Shown here: one piece after another, positions 34,197-45,180 of the stretch | Layout: every line of letters starts with the position of its first letter | Numbering within the stretch: position 1 is the stretch's first letter | Assembly (NCBI GenBank): GCA_028284265.1 | Contig: JANQRZ010000011.1 | Span: 1 to 64,000, forward strand | Length of the DNA stretch: 64,000 nucleotides | Reading direction: 5' to 3' | DNA from: Rhodothermales bacterium | GTDB lineage: Bacteria > Bacteroidota > Rhodothermia > Rhodothermales > JANQRZ01 | Notes under the pieces: generated by a model | Databases searched by the model: none | What the model was told of the DNA's origin: nothing | What the model saw: the letters and a program-made list of their open reading frames with translations, nothing else | Translations under genes and position numbers: made by a program

Positions 34197-36965
34197 ATGG
34201 ACCCTGCGCGTTGGACCACCATTCAGACGCTCTTCGAGGCCGCGCTCGACCGCGACCCCGCCGACCGCGACGCCTTCCTGCGTGAGGCGGCTGCCGAGGA
34301 TGCCGACCTCTACCGCGAGGTGGCCTCACTCCTCAACGTCGAAGTCCACACGCTCTTCCAGGGTTTCGCCGCCGACGCGGTGGACCTGCCCGGCCTGCTC
34401 TCACTGGACGGCGAGCGCGTCGGTCCGTACCGCATCGCGACGGAGATCGGGCGTGGCGGCATGGGAGCTGTCTACCGCGCCGAGCGTGACGACGGCACCT
34501 TCGAGCAGACGGTCGCGCTGAAGCTGGTCAAGCGCGGGATGGACTCCGAGGCCATCGTGCAGCGATTCCAGCAAGAGCGCCAGATCCTCGCCCGTCTTCA
34601 GCACCCGCACATCGCCCGCCTGCTCGACGGCGGTATCGCCGATGACGGGCGTCCCTACTTCGCGATGGAGTTCGTGCGCGGCGAGCCGATCACGGCCTAC
34701 TGCGACGCACGGGCGCTCGGCATCGACGCCCGGTTGGCACTCATCGAGCAGGTGTGCGCCGCCGTTGCCTTCGCCCACCGCAGCCTCGTCGTCCACCGCG
34801 ACCTCAAACCGTCGAACATCCTCGTCACGGAAGACGAGGACGGGCACCCACAGGTGAAGCTGCTCGACTTCGGGATCGCCCGCCTGATCGATGCGGAACA
34901 GGGTTCAAGCCTGACGTGGACGGGCCTGCGTCCGATGACGCCGGAGTACGCCGCCCCGGAGCAGATTCGCGGCGAGCCGGTGACGACGGCAGCAGACGTG
35001 TATGCTCTCGGTACGCTACTCTATGAGTTGCTTACGGGCCGACGCCCCCACGCGCTCTACCGGGATGACCCGAAACGGCTCGAACAAGCGATCCTCGAAG
35101 AAGCCCCCACGCCACCGAGCCTCGCCGTCTCACAGGCCGTCTCCGCCGATGCACCAAGCGACCGAGCGGTGACGCCAGAGGGCGTAGCCAACACACGCGG
35201 CACCTCACCCGAGCGCCTGTCCCGCCGCCTCGCAGGCGACCTCGACACGATCACACGTAAGGCACTGGGAAAAGAGATCGATGAGCGCTACTCCTCTGCC
35301 GAAGCCCTCGCCGAAGACATCGCTCGGCACCGGGCGGGCCTGCCGATTCGAGCGCGTCGGGCAACAGCGGGGTACCGCGTGCGGAAGTTCGTCTCACGCC
35401 ACCGCACGGGTATCGCGACCGCAGCAGGCGTGGTGGCGCTGCTAGCCGCCGTCATCGGGGTCTACACGGCCCGCCTCGCCACCGAGCGCGACCGGGCGCA
35501 GTTGGAAGCCGCCAAGTCCGCCGAGGTCGCTGAGTTCCTCACGGGCCTCTTCCAAGGGTCCGACCCGCTGGAGAATCTAGGCGATACGCTCTCGGTGCGC
35601 GGCCTCCTCGTAGCAGGCACAGAGCGGATCGACCGGGAGTTGGTCGGTCAGCCTCTTGTCCACGCCGACCTCCTCGTCGTTCTGGGCGATATCTACCTCA
35701 ACCTCGGCGACCCAGCCCGCGCCGAGCCGCTTCTACGCCGGGCTGTCACGCTCCGCCGGACACATGGCTCCGACGACGCAGCGCTGGCCTCCTCGCTCCG
35801 CACCCACGGCACGGCCCTTCGCCGCGCCGACCAACTCGATGAGGCAGAAGCGGCCCTCGCTGAGGCTCTGCGCCTCCAAGACGCAACGCTAGGCCGGTCC
35901 CACCGGGAGACGGCGAAAACGCTTCGGGACCTCGGCCAGCTTGCGCAACTCCAAGGAGACTACGAGACGGCAGAGACCCGACTTCGGGAGAGCCTTGCGA
36001 TACAACGCACTGTGTTGCCAGACACCACACCAGAGATCGCTGTAACCCTCAGCGACCTCGGCCAGTTGATGGAGCGGGTCGGGCGACTCGACGAAGCCGA
36101 AACGTTGATACTCGAAGCGCTCATCATCGACCAGCGAGTCTATGGAGACGAGCACCCACATGTGGCGACTGACCTGTCGAACTTAGGGATCATCCGGCGA
36201 GAGAAAGGTGATGCCGCGGCTGCCGAGAGCGCCTACCGTCAGGCTTTTGCCATTTCGCGGAACGTCTACGGCGACGACCACCCAGAGACGGCGACGGTGA
36301 TGCGTAACCTTGCCTCCGTGCTGCGCGATCAGGAAGCCTACGACGAAGCCCTCGACCTCTACGAGCGCGCTCTGGCGATCCGGCGCGACCGCCTTGGCCC
36401 GGACCACCCGCGCGTCGCCAACCTGCTCAACAGCCTCGGCAGGCTGCACGCCGAGCGCGGCGACCTCGATGCGGCCATTGCCATCCACGAAGAAGCCCTC
36501 GCCATCTATCGCCGGAGCGAGCACCCCGAGCCGGCCCTCGTAGCTCCCGCGCTGCACAACCTCGCTAGCCTGCGAGACGACCAAGGCCAGTCAGCCGAGG
36601 CCGAGGCTCTCTACCGCGCGTCACTCGCCACGCTCCGCGAGGCTTTGCCGCCGGGCAGCACCGACCTCGCTTTCCCGATCACCAGCCTCGGCACCTTTCT
36701 GATGAAGCAGGAAGCGTACCCGGAGGCCGTCTCGCTCCTCCGCGAAGCCGTCGCTATCCGCCGTGACAAACTCCCACCCGATCATCCACACACAGCCCTT
36801 TCGGAGCGACGGTTGAGTGACGCCCTCCTTGGACTGAACCAGTTCACCGAAGCCGAGGCCGTCCTCAACGAGAGCATCGCCCGGCTACACGAGGCGCAAG
36901 CCGACCTGTCGCTCATCGACCAAGCCGAGCAGCGTCTAGCCAGCCTACATGTGGACACTCGTTGA
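34197..36965 (+). CDS. Serine/threonine protein kinase with TPR repeats
   Basis: A 922-residue membrane kinase. The catalytic domain (about residues 76-390) has EIGRGGMGAVYRAE, ATP-binding K109 (VALKLV), HRDLKPSNIL with catalytic D202, DFG at D224 and APEQIRGE. A membrane helix lies at about 401-423 (GIATAAGVVALLAAVIGVYTA). The outer part (about 440-922) consists of many TPR units of the form LGDIYLNLGDPARAEPLLRRA and LYERALAIRRDRLGPDHPR, close to kinesin-light-chain-type TPR_12 repeats. It is paired with the ECF sigma factor gene upstream. The TPR domain is probably periplasmic and may sense a protein ligand. The target is inferred from context. Confidence 0.93.
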   Translation: MDPARWTTIQTLFEAALDRDPADRDAFLREAAAEDADLYREVASLLNVEVHTLFQGFAADAVDLPGLLSLDGERVGPYRIATEIGRGGMGAVYRAERDDGTFEQTVALKLVKRGMDSEAIVQRFQQERQILARLQHPHIARLLDGGIADDGRPYFAMEFVRGEPITAYCDARALGIDARLALIEQVCAAVAFAHRSLVVHRDLKPSNILVTEDEDGHPQVKLLDFGIARLIDAEQGSSLTWTGLRPMTPEYAAPEQIRGEPVTTAADVYALGTLLYELLTGRRPHALYRDDPKRLEQAILEEAPTPPSLAVSQAVSADAPSDRAVTPEGVANTRGTSPERLSRRLAGDLDTITRKALGKEIDERYSSAEALAEDIARHRAGLPIRARRATAGYRVRKFVSRHRTGIATAAGVVALLAAVIGVYTARLATERDRAQLEAAKSAEVAEFLTGLFQGSDPLENLGDTLSVRGLLVAGTERIDRELVGQPLVHADLLVVLGDIYLNLGDPARAEPLLRRAVTLRRTHGSDDAALASSLRTHGTALRRADQLDEAEAALAEALRLQDATLGRSHRETAKTLRDLGQLAQLQGDYETAETRLRESLAIQRTVLPDTTPEIAVTLSDLGQLMERVGRLDEAETLILEALIIDQRVYGDEHPHVATDLSNLGIIRREKGDAAAAESAYRQAFAISRNVYGDDHPETATVMRNLASVLRDQEAYDEALDLYERALAIRRDRLGPDHPRVANLLNSLGRLHAERGDLDAAIAIHEEALAIYRRSEHPEPALVAPALHNLASLRDDQGQSAEAEALYRASLATLREALPPGSTDLAFPITSLGTFLMKQEAYPEAVSLLREAVAIRRDKLPPDHPHTALSERRLSDALLGLNQFTEAEAVLNESIARLHEAQADLSLIDQAEQRLASLHVDTR

Positions 36966-36969
36966 AGGG

Positions 36970-36999
36970 TTGCGCGGCGCAAGCGCTGCCGTATCTTGG
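36970..36999 (+). promoter_or_regulatory. Candidate promoter for the thiC riboswitch transcript
   Basis: TTG (36970-36972), 19 bases, and TATCTTGG (36992-36999) approximate TTG-N19-TAnnTTTG. Transcription from it would begin close to 37005, where the riboswitch aptamer starts. The spacing and position support the call; it is otherwise untested. Confidence 0.45.
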
Positions 37000-37004
37000 A
37001 GGCA

Positions 37005-39078
<2,074 letters not shown>

Positions 39079-39081
39079 ACC

Positions 39082-39558
39082 ATGACGCCCGAAGCCACAC
39101 TCATCGACCGATTCTACTCGGCCTTCGCTGCCCGTGACCACGCGGGCATGGCGGCGTGCTACCACCCGGAGGTGCACTTCCGGGACGAGGTCTTCGACCT
39201 CCACGGGCCAGAAGCGTCCGCCATGTGGCACATGCTCTGCGAGCGCGGCACCGACCTCCGGCTCACGCACGAGACCATCCGGGCGGACGCGCAGGGCGGC
39301 TCGGCTCGTTGGATTGCCCGCTACGGATTCGGCCCGAAGAAACGCCCCGTCCACAACATCATCGACGCGGCGTTCACATTTGAGGATGGCCTCATCAAAA
39401 CGCACCACGACCGATTCGACTTCTGGCGGTGGTCCCGCCAAGCACTCGGACCGGTCGGCCTGCTGCTAGGCTGGTCGGGGTGGCTGCGTGCGAAGGCGGC
39501 GGCGCAAGCGAACCGGGCGCTGGCAAAGTTCATCGAGCAGCACCCAGAATATCAGTGA
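39082..39558 (+). CDS. NTF2-like (SnoaL-type) protein in the thiC operon
   Basis: A 158-residue cytoplasmic protein with the NTF2-like fold: LIDRFYSAFAARDHAGMAACYHPEVHFRDE at the start is the usual SnoaL_2 opening, followed by RADAQGGSARWIARYGFG and a basic helical tail. Such proteins bind or transform small molecules. It begins 3 bases after the thiC stop, so it is almost certainly cotranscribed with and regulated by the TPP riboswitch. A role in thiamine precursor metabolism is possible but not shown; small NTF2-like genes are common passengers. It ends 7 bases before the stop of a convergent T9SS cargo gene. Confidence 0.82.
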   Translation: MTPEATLIDRFYSAFAARDHAGMAACYHPEVHFRDEVFDLHGPEASAMWHMLCERGTDLRLTHETIRADAQGGSARWIARYGFGPKKRPVHNIIDAAFTFEDGLIKTHHDRFDFWRWSRQALGPVGLLLGWSGWLRAKAAAQANRALAKFIEQHPEYQ

Positions 39559-39573
39559 CGCCCGCTACGGGCG
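39559..39573. terminator. Short hairpin across convergent stop codons
   Basis: CGCCCG (39559-39564) and CGGGCG (39568-39573) pair around CTA, which is itself the stop of the minus-strand gene. A G+C-rich hairpin at the meeting point of two convergent genes suggests a bidirectional terminator, although no T tract follows. Confidence 0.45.
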
Positions 39574-40869
39574 CACACGCACCAGCGTCCTCGCCACATC
39601 CTGATCGCCCGAGGTGAGTCGGATGATGTAGATGCCCGGTGTCACAAGCTGCCCCTCGGTGTCGGCACCATCCCAGACGGCTGCGTACTCGCCAGCGGGC
39701 TGCGTTCCGTCGGCCAGTACCGCCAAGCGCCGACCGAGGACATCGAAGACCGCCAACTCAACGGCAGCGGACGCCCAAAGGCGGTAGGGGATCGTGACAG
39801 CCCCAGACGACGGATTGGGGTAACTGGTCCCGAGCGCGAGCACAGACAGCGGCACCGCGTCCTCCGCGATGCTCGTAGTCGGCGGCGGCGCGTATGCGTA
39901 GATGCGTTGACCCATCGCATAGCCGAGCGAATCGCCGAAGAACTCGAAGCGGTTGATGTTGCCGTCGAGCGCGATGGGTGCCCACGTCTCGCCGCCATCG
40001 GTCGTCACGGAGGTCGTGCCGCGCCCACTGGCCCAGCCCACGTCCTCCGTGATGAAGCCGAGACCCTGTAGGTCGTTGCTGCCGGGAATACTCAACTCGG
40101 TCCATGTCAGTCCCGCGTCTGTCGTCTTGAGCACCTTCGCCGGGAACGCCGCACTGCCTTCCACTGAAACGTAGCCTGTGGTCGGTGTCGGAAAGGTGAT
40201 CTTCCAGCCCCATTCCGGCGTACCGCTGCTGGTGTGGCGGACGGTCCACGTCTCACCACCATCCTCGGTCATGAGCACGATGGCGCGTGTGTTTGCGTCC
40301 AGCCCTTCGGAACCACCCACCGCAAGGCCGCGCTGCTCATCCCAGAAGTACACGTCCACGAGCGACCCGGCGTACTCGGACATTGAGCGCGAGGTCCACG
40401 TCTGCCCACCATCCGTTGTCTTGACAAAGTGCGCGGGGGCGGCGTACCACCCGGCCCCATAGATCACGTCCTCGTTGACGGCCCACATCCCGCAGATGCC
40501 CGTTGGCGGCGGCCCGCTGATCCGGTTCGTGATGTCGGTAAACGTCGCGCCCCCATCGTCCGTCGCGTAGAGCACGTTCGACTGGTTGAGCGTCCCGATG
40601 AACCCGACGTCCTCGTTGACGAAGGCCGTAGCCCGAAGGTAGGCGGGCAGCGTCGCCTGCAGGTTCCAACGTCCACCACCATTGACTGTCTGATATACCT
40701 CGCCCTGTCCATTCACGATCCAGCCGGTCTGTGGATCGAGGAAGCTAGCATCCTCAAACCGATAGCCGTCGGAGGGCGACTGGGGCAGGAGATCCCAAGT
40801 GCCCGCCTCCTGCCCGAGAGCAGGCAGCGCGACGAGGCAGAGACAAACAAGCAGATAACGAAGGTGCAT
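39565..40869 (-). CDS. Ycf48/BNR-like secreted protein with T9SS type A sorting domain
   Basis: A 434-residue exported protein. ATG 40869 opens a signal peptide (MHLRYLLVCLCLVALPALGQ); the open frame further upstream is not supported. Residues about 25-340 hold BNR/Asp-box blades of the Ycf48 or VPS10 type (TTDGGQTWTSRS, TEDGGETWTVRH, TTDAGLTWTELS, TTDGGETWAP). The end is a type A sorting domain (GTSYPNPSSGAVTIPYRL, VFDVLGRRLAVL, PGIYIIRLTSGD). Proteins of this kind are often surface or released propellers; the substrate is unknown. It lies downstream of a DUF3592 gene on the same strand and converges on the thiC operon. Confidence 0.88.
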   Translation of the reverse strand: MHLRYLLVCLCLVALPALGQEAGTWDLLPQSPSDGYRFEDASFLDPQTGWIVNGQGEVYQTVNGGGRWNLQATLPAYLRATAFVNEDVGFIGTLNQSNVLYATDDGGATFTDITNRISGPPPTGICGMWAVNEDVIYGAGWYAAPAHFVKTTDGGQTWTSRSMSEYAGSLVDVYFWDEQRGLAVGGSEGLDANTRAIVLMTEDGGETWTVRHTSSGTPEWGWKITFPTPTTGYVSVEGSAAFPAKVLKTTDAGLTWTELSIPGSNDLQGLGFITEDVGWASGRGTTSVTTDGGETWAPIALDGNINRFEFFGDSLGYAMGQRIYAYAPPPTTSIAEDAVPLSVLALGTSYPNPSSGAVTIPYRLWASAAVELAVFDVLGRRLAVLADGTQPAGEYAAVWDGADTEGQLVTPGIYIIRLTSGDQDVARTLVRVRP

Positions 40870-40949
40870 GAGACGCAGGGCGAAGGACTGGGAACACCCA
40901 AGACTACGGCGAAGCTGCGTCTCCGGCAACAAGGGCACTGCGCTGTGCC

Positions 40950-41432
40950 CTACGCGAGGTGCGCCTCCGACGGGTCGCCGTGCTCGCTGAGAAACCGATT
41001 CCAGCCGCGCACCATCACTGAGAGGCCGAGCGCGCCGATAAGCGCCATCGCGGCAAAGCTGAAGCTGAGAATCCACTGCGACCGTTTGTAGGGGTCGAGC
41101 ACGATCTGGTCCTGCCCCGGTACGGCGCGAATGGTCACGGTCTCCAGTTCGCGGGCCTCGATGCTTTTGAGGAGCGTGAGCGGAAGCTCGATGTTCCGCT
41201 CGATGGCCTCGGTTTCCCCCGGCGGCACGTAGCGCAGCACCACCTGCCCAATCGTGATCTCGGCCCGCTCGCGCGTTTCGATGCCAAGCACCTCGGCCTC
41301 GACCGGCACGCCGACCGTCGCCGCTTCGCGCTGCTCGGCCCCAGCCCAGAGCAAGTAGACAGCAATACCGAGAAGCAGCGCCGGGAGCACCCACAGCAGC
41401 CGAGCGACGATAGGGTTCGAGAGGAAGTTCAT
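40950..41432 (-). CDS. DUF3592-type membrane protein
   Basis: A 160-residue protein with two membrane helices (about residues 8-32 and 122-145) around a beta-rich extracytoplasmic domain of about 85 residues. It has AEVLGIETRERAEITIGQVVLRYVPPG and the characteristic ending before the second helix, VLDPYKRSQWILSFSF. The arrangement fits DUF3592, whose members are widespread and uncharacterised. ATG 41432 (MNFLSNPIVARLLWVL) is selected because the preceding 24 codons lack membrane or domain character. It is followed after 80 bases by the Ycf48-like cargo gene. Confidence 0.75.
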   Translation of the reverse strand: MNFLSNPIVARLLWVLPALLLGIAVYLLWAGAEQREAATVGVPVEAEVLGIETRERAEITIGQVVLRYVPPGETEAIERNIELPLTLLKSIEARELETVTIRAVPGQDQIVLDPYKRSQWILSFSFAAMALIGALGLSVMVRGWNRFLSEHGDPSEAHLA

Positions 41433-41523
41433 GGCGAGGACAGATTGATGGCTCCTTTCCCACGCCTTAGTATCCGCTCCGTTCGCATCGCTGCGGAACC
41501 TCACCTATTACTCACGCAGACCG

Positions 41524-42033
41524 CTAGGCCAAGAACAAGTACGGCTTCCACTGATCGTCGAGCCGCCCGATATAGTCGCGGATGAACATGACGTGGCTCG
41601 GCCGGAAGGGCTTGCGCTTGAGCGGCATCTCGGCCTCGGCAGGCGTCCGGTTGCCCTTGCGGTTGTTGCACGGGACGCAGGCAGCCACGAGGTTTTCCCA
41701 TGTATCCTTGCCGCCCCGCGATTTCGGCAGGACGTGATCCAGCGTGAGCCGGTCGTGGCTGCCGCAATACTGGCAGCGGTGGGCGTCGCGCCGGAGGATG
41801 TTCTTGCGCGAGAGCATGATCCGCTTGTACGGAACGTGTACGTAGGCCTTGAGCCGGACGATGCTCGGCCACGGGTGTTCGGCACGGGCGGAGCGAAGGG
41901 TCCGGTCGGCGCGGGCGTGGACCAGTTCTACCTTGTGCAGAAAGAGCAGCACTACGGCGCGTTCCACACTGCACACGCTCAGAGCGCGGTAGTCCTGATT
42001 CAGGACGAGGACGTGTCCGCTGAGGGCACTCAC
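41524..42033 (-). CDS. HNH endonuclease
   Basis: A 169-residue HNH nuclease family protein. The nuclease core lies at about residues 84-130: RDAHRCQYCGSHDRLTLDHVLPKSRGG, with paired CxxC motifs (CQYC and CVPC), the catalytic histidine in LDHV, and WENLVAACVPCNNRKGN. The N-terminal segment LVLNQDYRALSVCSVERAVVLLFLHKVELV is a known conserved part of this bacterial HNH family, which is chromosomal and widespread in Bacteroidota and cyanobacteria. Function is unknown; restriction or repair roles have been suggested for relatives. No methyltransferase or mobile-element gene is adjacent. Confidence 0.9.
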   Translation of the reverse strand: MSALSGHVLVLNQDYRALSVCSVERAVVLLFLHKVELVHARADRTLRSARAEHPWPSIVRLKAYVHVPYKRIMLSRKNILRRDAHRCQYCGSHDRLTLDHVLPKSRGGKDTWENLVAACVPCNNRKGNRTPAEAEMPLKRKPFRPSHVMFIRDYIGRLDDQWKPYLFLA

Positions 42034-42212
42034 GAGGCGACCCTCCCACCAACCGAAGTTGGGTGCTCGCAGGCGATGCCAGTGTCAGGGATCGGGACTG
42101 GGAAAGCGCGTCGGAGGTTTAGATCGAAGCACGACGGTGTAGCTAAAACACAGCCTGGCGCTTCGGGTTCGGAGCTTACGAAACGGTAATGCGGATGAGA
42201 CCGCGAGAGTAT

Positions 42213-42252
42213 ACAACAAAAGCGGCCCCTGCGCCGAGACACAAGGACCGCT
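42213..42252 (-). terminator. Rho-independent terminator of the DUF2147 gene
   Basis: Read on the minus strand, AGCGGTCC and GGGCCGCT form an 8-pair stem with one G-T pair, followed by TTTGTTGT. It lies 22 bases after the stop of the DUF2147 gene. Confidence 0.72.
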
Positions 42253-42273
42253 CCAAAAGAAAGCGTGCAACGT

Positions 42274-42735
42274 CTACAGCTCGTCCGTCGCCCGGTACCA
42301 TGTCTGGGTCCGGCCTAGCGCACTCCCCATGAGCGGCACCTTGATGAAGCCGCGCACTTCCAGCGTATTCGCATCGCTGAGCGACATCTTGGCGCTGTAG
42401 GTCTTGCCATTCTTCGGGTCGGTGATGCTGCCGCCCTCCCACTCGTCGCCGTCCTGTTCCATGCCCTTGATGATGACGACACCGACGAGCGGCTTGTTGG
42501 CATATTCGCCCTCACAGATCTCGCAGAGTTCGGGGACACTGCCGTCGTCGGGCAGGAGCTTGACGATCTTGCCGTAGAGTTCACCGTCTTGCTCGTAGAT
42601 CTCGACGATAGACTTCGGCTCGCCGGTCTCATCGTCGATGGTGCGCCACATGCCGATCGGGCTTTGGGCGAACGCAGTGGAGGCAAAGAACAAGCAGGCG
42701 ATGGCGAGCAAGCCGAAACGGGTCAGGAAGTTCAT
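42274..42735 (-). CDS. Exported DUF2147 protein
   Basis: A 153-residue secreted or periplasmic protein with a signal peptide (MNFLTRFGLLAIACLFFASTAFAQ) and a complete DUF2147 domain: SPIGMWRTIDDETGEPKSIV, LPDDG, VVIIKGMEQDGDEWEGGSI, and DPKNGKTYSAKMSL. The fold is lipocalin-like and may bind small hydrophobic ligands. Two cysteine-containing repeats (ELCEICEGEYANKPLVG) may form a disulfide. The gene has its own terminator. There is nothing in its surroundings that suggests a substrate. Confidence 0.92.
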   Translation of the reverse strand: MNFLTRFGLLAIACLFFASTAFAQSPIGMWRTIDDETGEPKSIVEIYEQDGELYGKIVKLLPDDGSVPELCEICEGEYANKPLVGVVIIKGMEQDGDEWEGGSITDPKNGKTYSAKMSLSDANTLEVRGFIKVPLMGSALGRTQTWYRATDEL

Positions 42736-42926
42736 GTCAGCAGAGGTTGGGTGTCGAGGATGGTGGTCAGCCTGTGTGCCGGTGCTGGCAGCGACAGGGT
42801 CGAATAAGCGAAATAACGTGAGGCGTACCGTAAAGATGGCACTTCAGGCTCTATAGATGCAAGCCTCATTCCATAGAACAACGCAGCATGGGGTGTTTCT
42901 AGCCTGTACCGATTCTTTGCATCCGC

Positions 42927-43556
42927 CTACTCTTCCTTGAGATGCCCGTTCGACTGGATACGGCGGTTGCGCTCGCGGGCTTTGCGGACTTCAGGGATGA
43001 GCTGTTCGAGGTGTGCCCCCAGATAGTCCAGCCGCTCATCTTCGGTCTGAAGCTCTAGCACCTCCTGCTTGCTCTCCAGATCGAGTCCAGCGTTTTGGGC
43101 CACGACGAACGAGATCCGCTTCGGCCCTTCGTAGATCACGGGCCGGATGTTCTCGCCCGCCAGTTCGAGCAGCTTCATGTGGAGCGTGATGACCCGCTCA
43201 CGGGCCGCCGGATTGGGGATACCTTCCATCGGCTCGTAGGAGGTGACGCGGGCGGTGAGGTAGAGCCGCTCTTGGTGCACCTCCTCGATCCGAAACCGCT
43301 CCTCCCCCATCGTGAGAATGTCCATCCGCCCGTCCTCGTAACGCTGAAGCACGCGGTCGATCCGGGCGGTACAGCCGACATGGGCGAGGTCTTCGTCCTG
43401 CGCCAGCACGATCCCGAACGGCTCCTCGGTTTCGAGACAGTAGCGGATCATCTCCCGGTAGCGCTCCTCGAAGATGTGGAGCGGCATCGGCTCGCCGGGA
43501 TAGAGGACGACCCCTAGCGGAAAGAGCGGGAGCGCATCGGGCGTGGGAATAGGCAT
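42927..43556 (-). CDS. LON peptidase substrate-binding domain protein
   Basis: A 209-residue protein with the N-terminal Lon substrate-binding (LON_substr_bdg/ASCH-like) domain but no protease or ATPase domain. LPLFPLGVVLYPGEPMPLHIFEERYREMI is the family signature; FGIVLAQDEDLAHVGCTARI and the later DILTMGEERFRIEE are in the right order. The C-terminal half is helical and charged. Stand-alone proteins of this type are common in bacteria, where they may deliver substrates or act in cereblon-like ligand binding. Function unproven. It is divergently placed from the sodium/solute symporter. Confidence 0.92.
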   Translation of the reverse strand: MPIPTPDALPLFPLGVVLYPGEPMPLHIFEERYREMIRYCLETEEPFGIVLAQDEDLAHVGCTARIDRVLQRYEDGRMDILTMGEERFRIEEVHQERLYLTARVTSYEPMEGIPNPAARERVITLHMKLLELAGENIRPVIYEGPKRISFVVAQNAGLDLESKQEVLELQTEDERLDYLGAHLEQLIPEVRKARERNRRIQSNGHLKEE

Positions 43557-43647
43557 GAACCGGGCGGTTTAAAGCGAGAAGCCCCGAATCTACCAGTCAC
43601 GGGAAGCCGATGTCCAGTAGATTCGAGCCGCCACCACCTGCGCCCTT

Positions 43648-45180
43648 ATGCATTTCGCTGATTGGATCGTTCTCGGCCTCTACGTTGCCGCTATCGTCGC
43701 CATCGGCGTCTGGGCGAATCGGCGGCAGACGGACACGGAAGCCTACTTCGTGGGCAACCGCAGTGTGGCGTGGTGGGCGGCGGGCCTGTCGATCATCGCC
43801 ACTTCGTTCTCAGCGGCCTCCATCCTCGGCGTCCCCGGCTATGCGTATTCGAGCGATATGTGGTACCTCCAGTACCAGCTCGGCGACATCTTGGCGGCGG
43901 TCATCGTGGTGGTGCTGTTCATCCCGTTCTTCCACAAGGTGCGCGGCCTGACGACGGCCTACGAGTACCTCGAAGCGCGCTTCGACCTCAAGAGCCGCCT
44001 CCTCGGCTCGTCACTCTTCGCGCTGACGGTGCTGCTGCGGGCCGGGACGCTCCTCTACGGAGCCGCCCTCCTCTTCGCCGCCGTCGTCCCAACCGACCTC
44101 GTGCCCGGCCTCACGGGCGTCGAGGAAGCCGTCGTGATCTTCGGCATCATCGCCATCGTCTATACCGTCATGGGCGGGATCTCGGCGGTGATCTGGACCG
44201 ACGTGATTCAGTTTGCCATCATGAGCCTCGGCGTCCTCGCCTCAATGGCGGTGGTCGTGAGCATGACGCCGGGCGGCTGGGGCACGGCCTTCGCCGACGC
44301 AGCGGCGGCGGGCAAGCTCGACATCCTCCACACCGAGGAGTTGATGGCGGGCACGGGCCTCCTCACGGCGGTCTTCGGCTATGGCCTTCTCGCCCTCTCC
44401 CTCTTCGGGACGAACCAGCAGCCGGTGCAGCGCTACATGACGGTCGCGGAGCCGCGTGAGGCCCAGCGCGCCCTCCTGCTCGGCGTCGGGGCGGGTGTCA
44501 TCGGCGTCACGCTCTCGCTCCTCCTCGGCGTCTTCCTGTTCCTCTTCTACCAGCACTTCCCCGACCTCCTGCCGGACGGCCTCACACCAGACCAAGTGAT
44601 GCCGCACTTCGTCAACACCGAGGTGCCACCCATCCTGACCGGCGCGCTCGTCGCTGCCGTCTTCGCCGCCGCGATGTCGAGCCTCGACTCGGCCCTGAAC
44701 TCGCTCGCCGCTGCGCTGACGGTTGACTTTCTCGCCCGGTTCCGCCCGGAGACGCCAGAAGCCACACGGCTCCGGTTCGCCAAGATCGTCGTGGTGACGG
44801 CAGGCATCTTGGGCATCGCTATCGGCATCTACGCCTCGCGCACCGAGGCTCCGCTGATCGACCTGATTCTGAGCTTCATGGGCTACTTCGCGGGCGGGCT
44901 ACTCGGGCTGTTCCTGCTCGGGATGCTAACGCGGCGGGCGAACGGGCACGGAGCCTTCGCCGGGGCCATCGTCGGCACCCTCGTCGTGCTGATGGTAACG
45001 GAAAACGACTTCGGCCTACCCCGCCTCTACGACCTCTTCGGCTTCGCACCGATTCCGTTCATCTGGTCCACGGCCGTCGGACTCGCCATAACGATGGTGG
45101 TCGGATATCTGGTCTCGATGCTCGGGCACCGGGTTCCGCCGGAGCGACTCGCACACACCACGATCCGGTCGTCAGCATGA
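43648..45180 (+). CDS. Sodium:solute symporter (SSS family)
   Basis: A 510-residue LeuT-fold symporter with about 13 helices. The family signature is visible in SIIATSFSAASILGVPGYAY and YTVMGGISAVIWTDVIQF (helix 5-6 region), and in LTGALVAAVFAAAMSSLDSALNS near residue 335. It probably imports sugars, proline-like compounds, sialic acid or carboxylates with Na+; the substrate is not specified. Its stop overlaps the ATG of the next gene (ATGA at 45177-45180), so an outer-membrane-type protein is translationally coupled to it. Confidence 0.93.
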   Translation: MHFADWIVLGLYVAAIVAIGVWANRRQTDTEAYFVGNRSVAWWAAGLSIIATSFSAASILGVPGYAYSSDMWYLQYQLGDILAAVIVVVLFIPFFHKVRGLTTAYEYLEARFDLKSRLLGSSLFALTVLLRAGTLLYGAALLFAAVVPTDLVPGLTGVEEAVVIFGIIAIVYTVMGGISAVIWTDVIQFAIMSLGVLASMAVVVSMTPGGWGTAFADAAAAGKLDILHTEELMAGTGLLTAVFGYGLLALSLFGTNQQPVQRYMTVAEPREAQRALLLGVGAGVIGVTLSLLLGVFLFLFYQHFPDLLPDGLTPDQVMPHFVNTEVPPILTGALVAAVFAAAMSSLDSALNSLAAALTVDFLARFRPETPEATRLRFAKIVVVTAGILGIAIGIYASRTEAPLIDLILSFMGYFAGGLLGLFLLGMLTRRANGHGAFAGAIVGTLVVLMVTENDFGLPRLYDLFGFAPIPFIWSTAVGLAITMVVGYLVSMLGHRVPPERLAHTTIRSSA

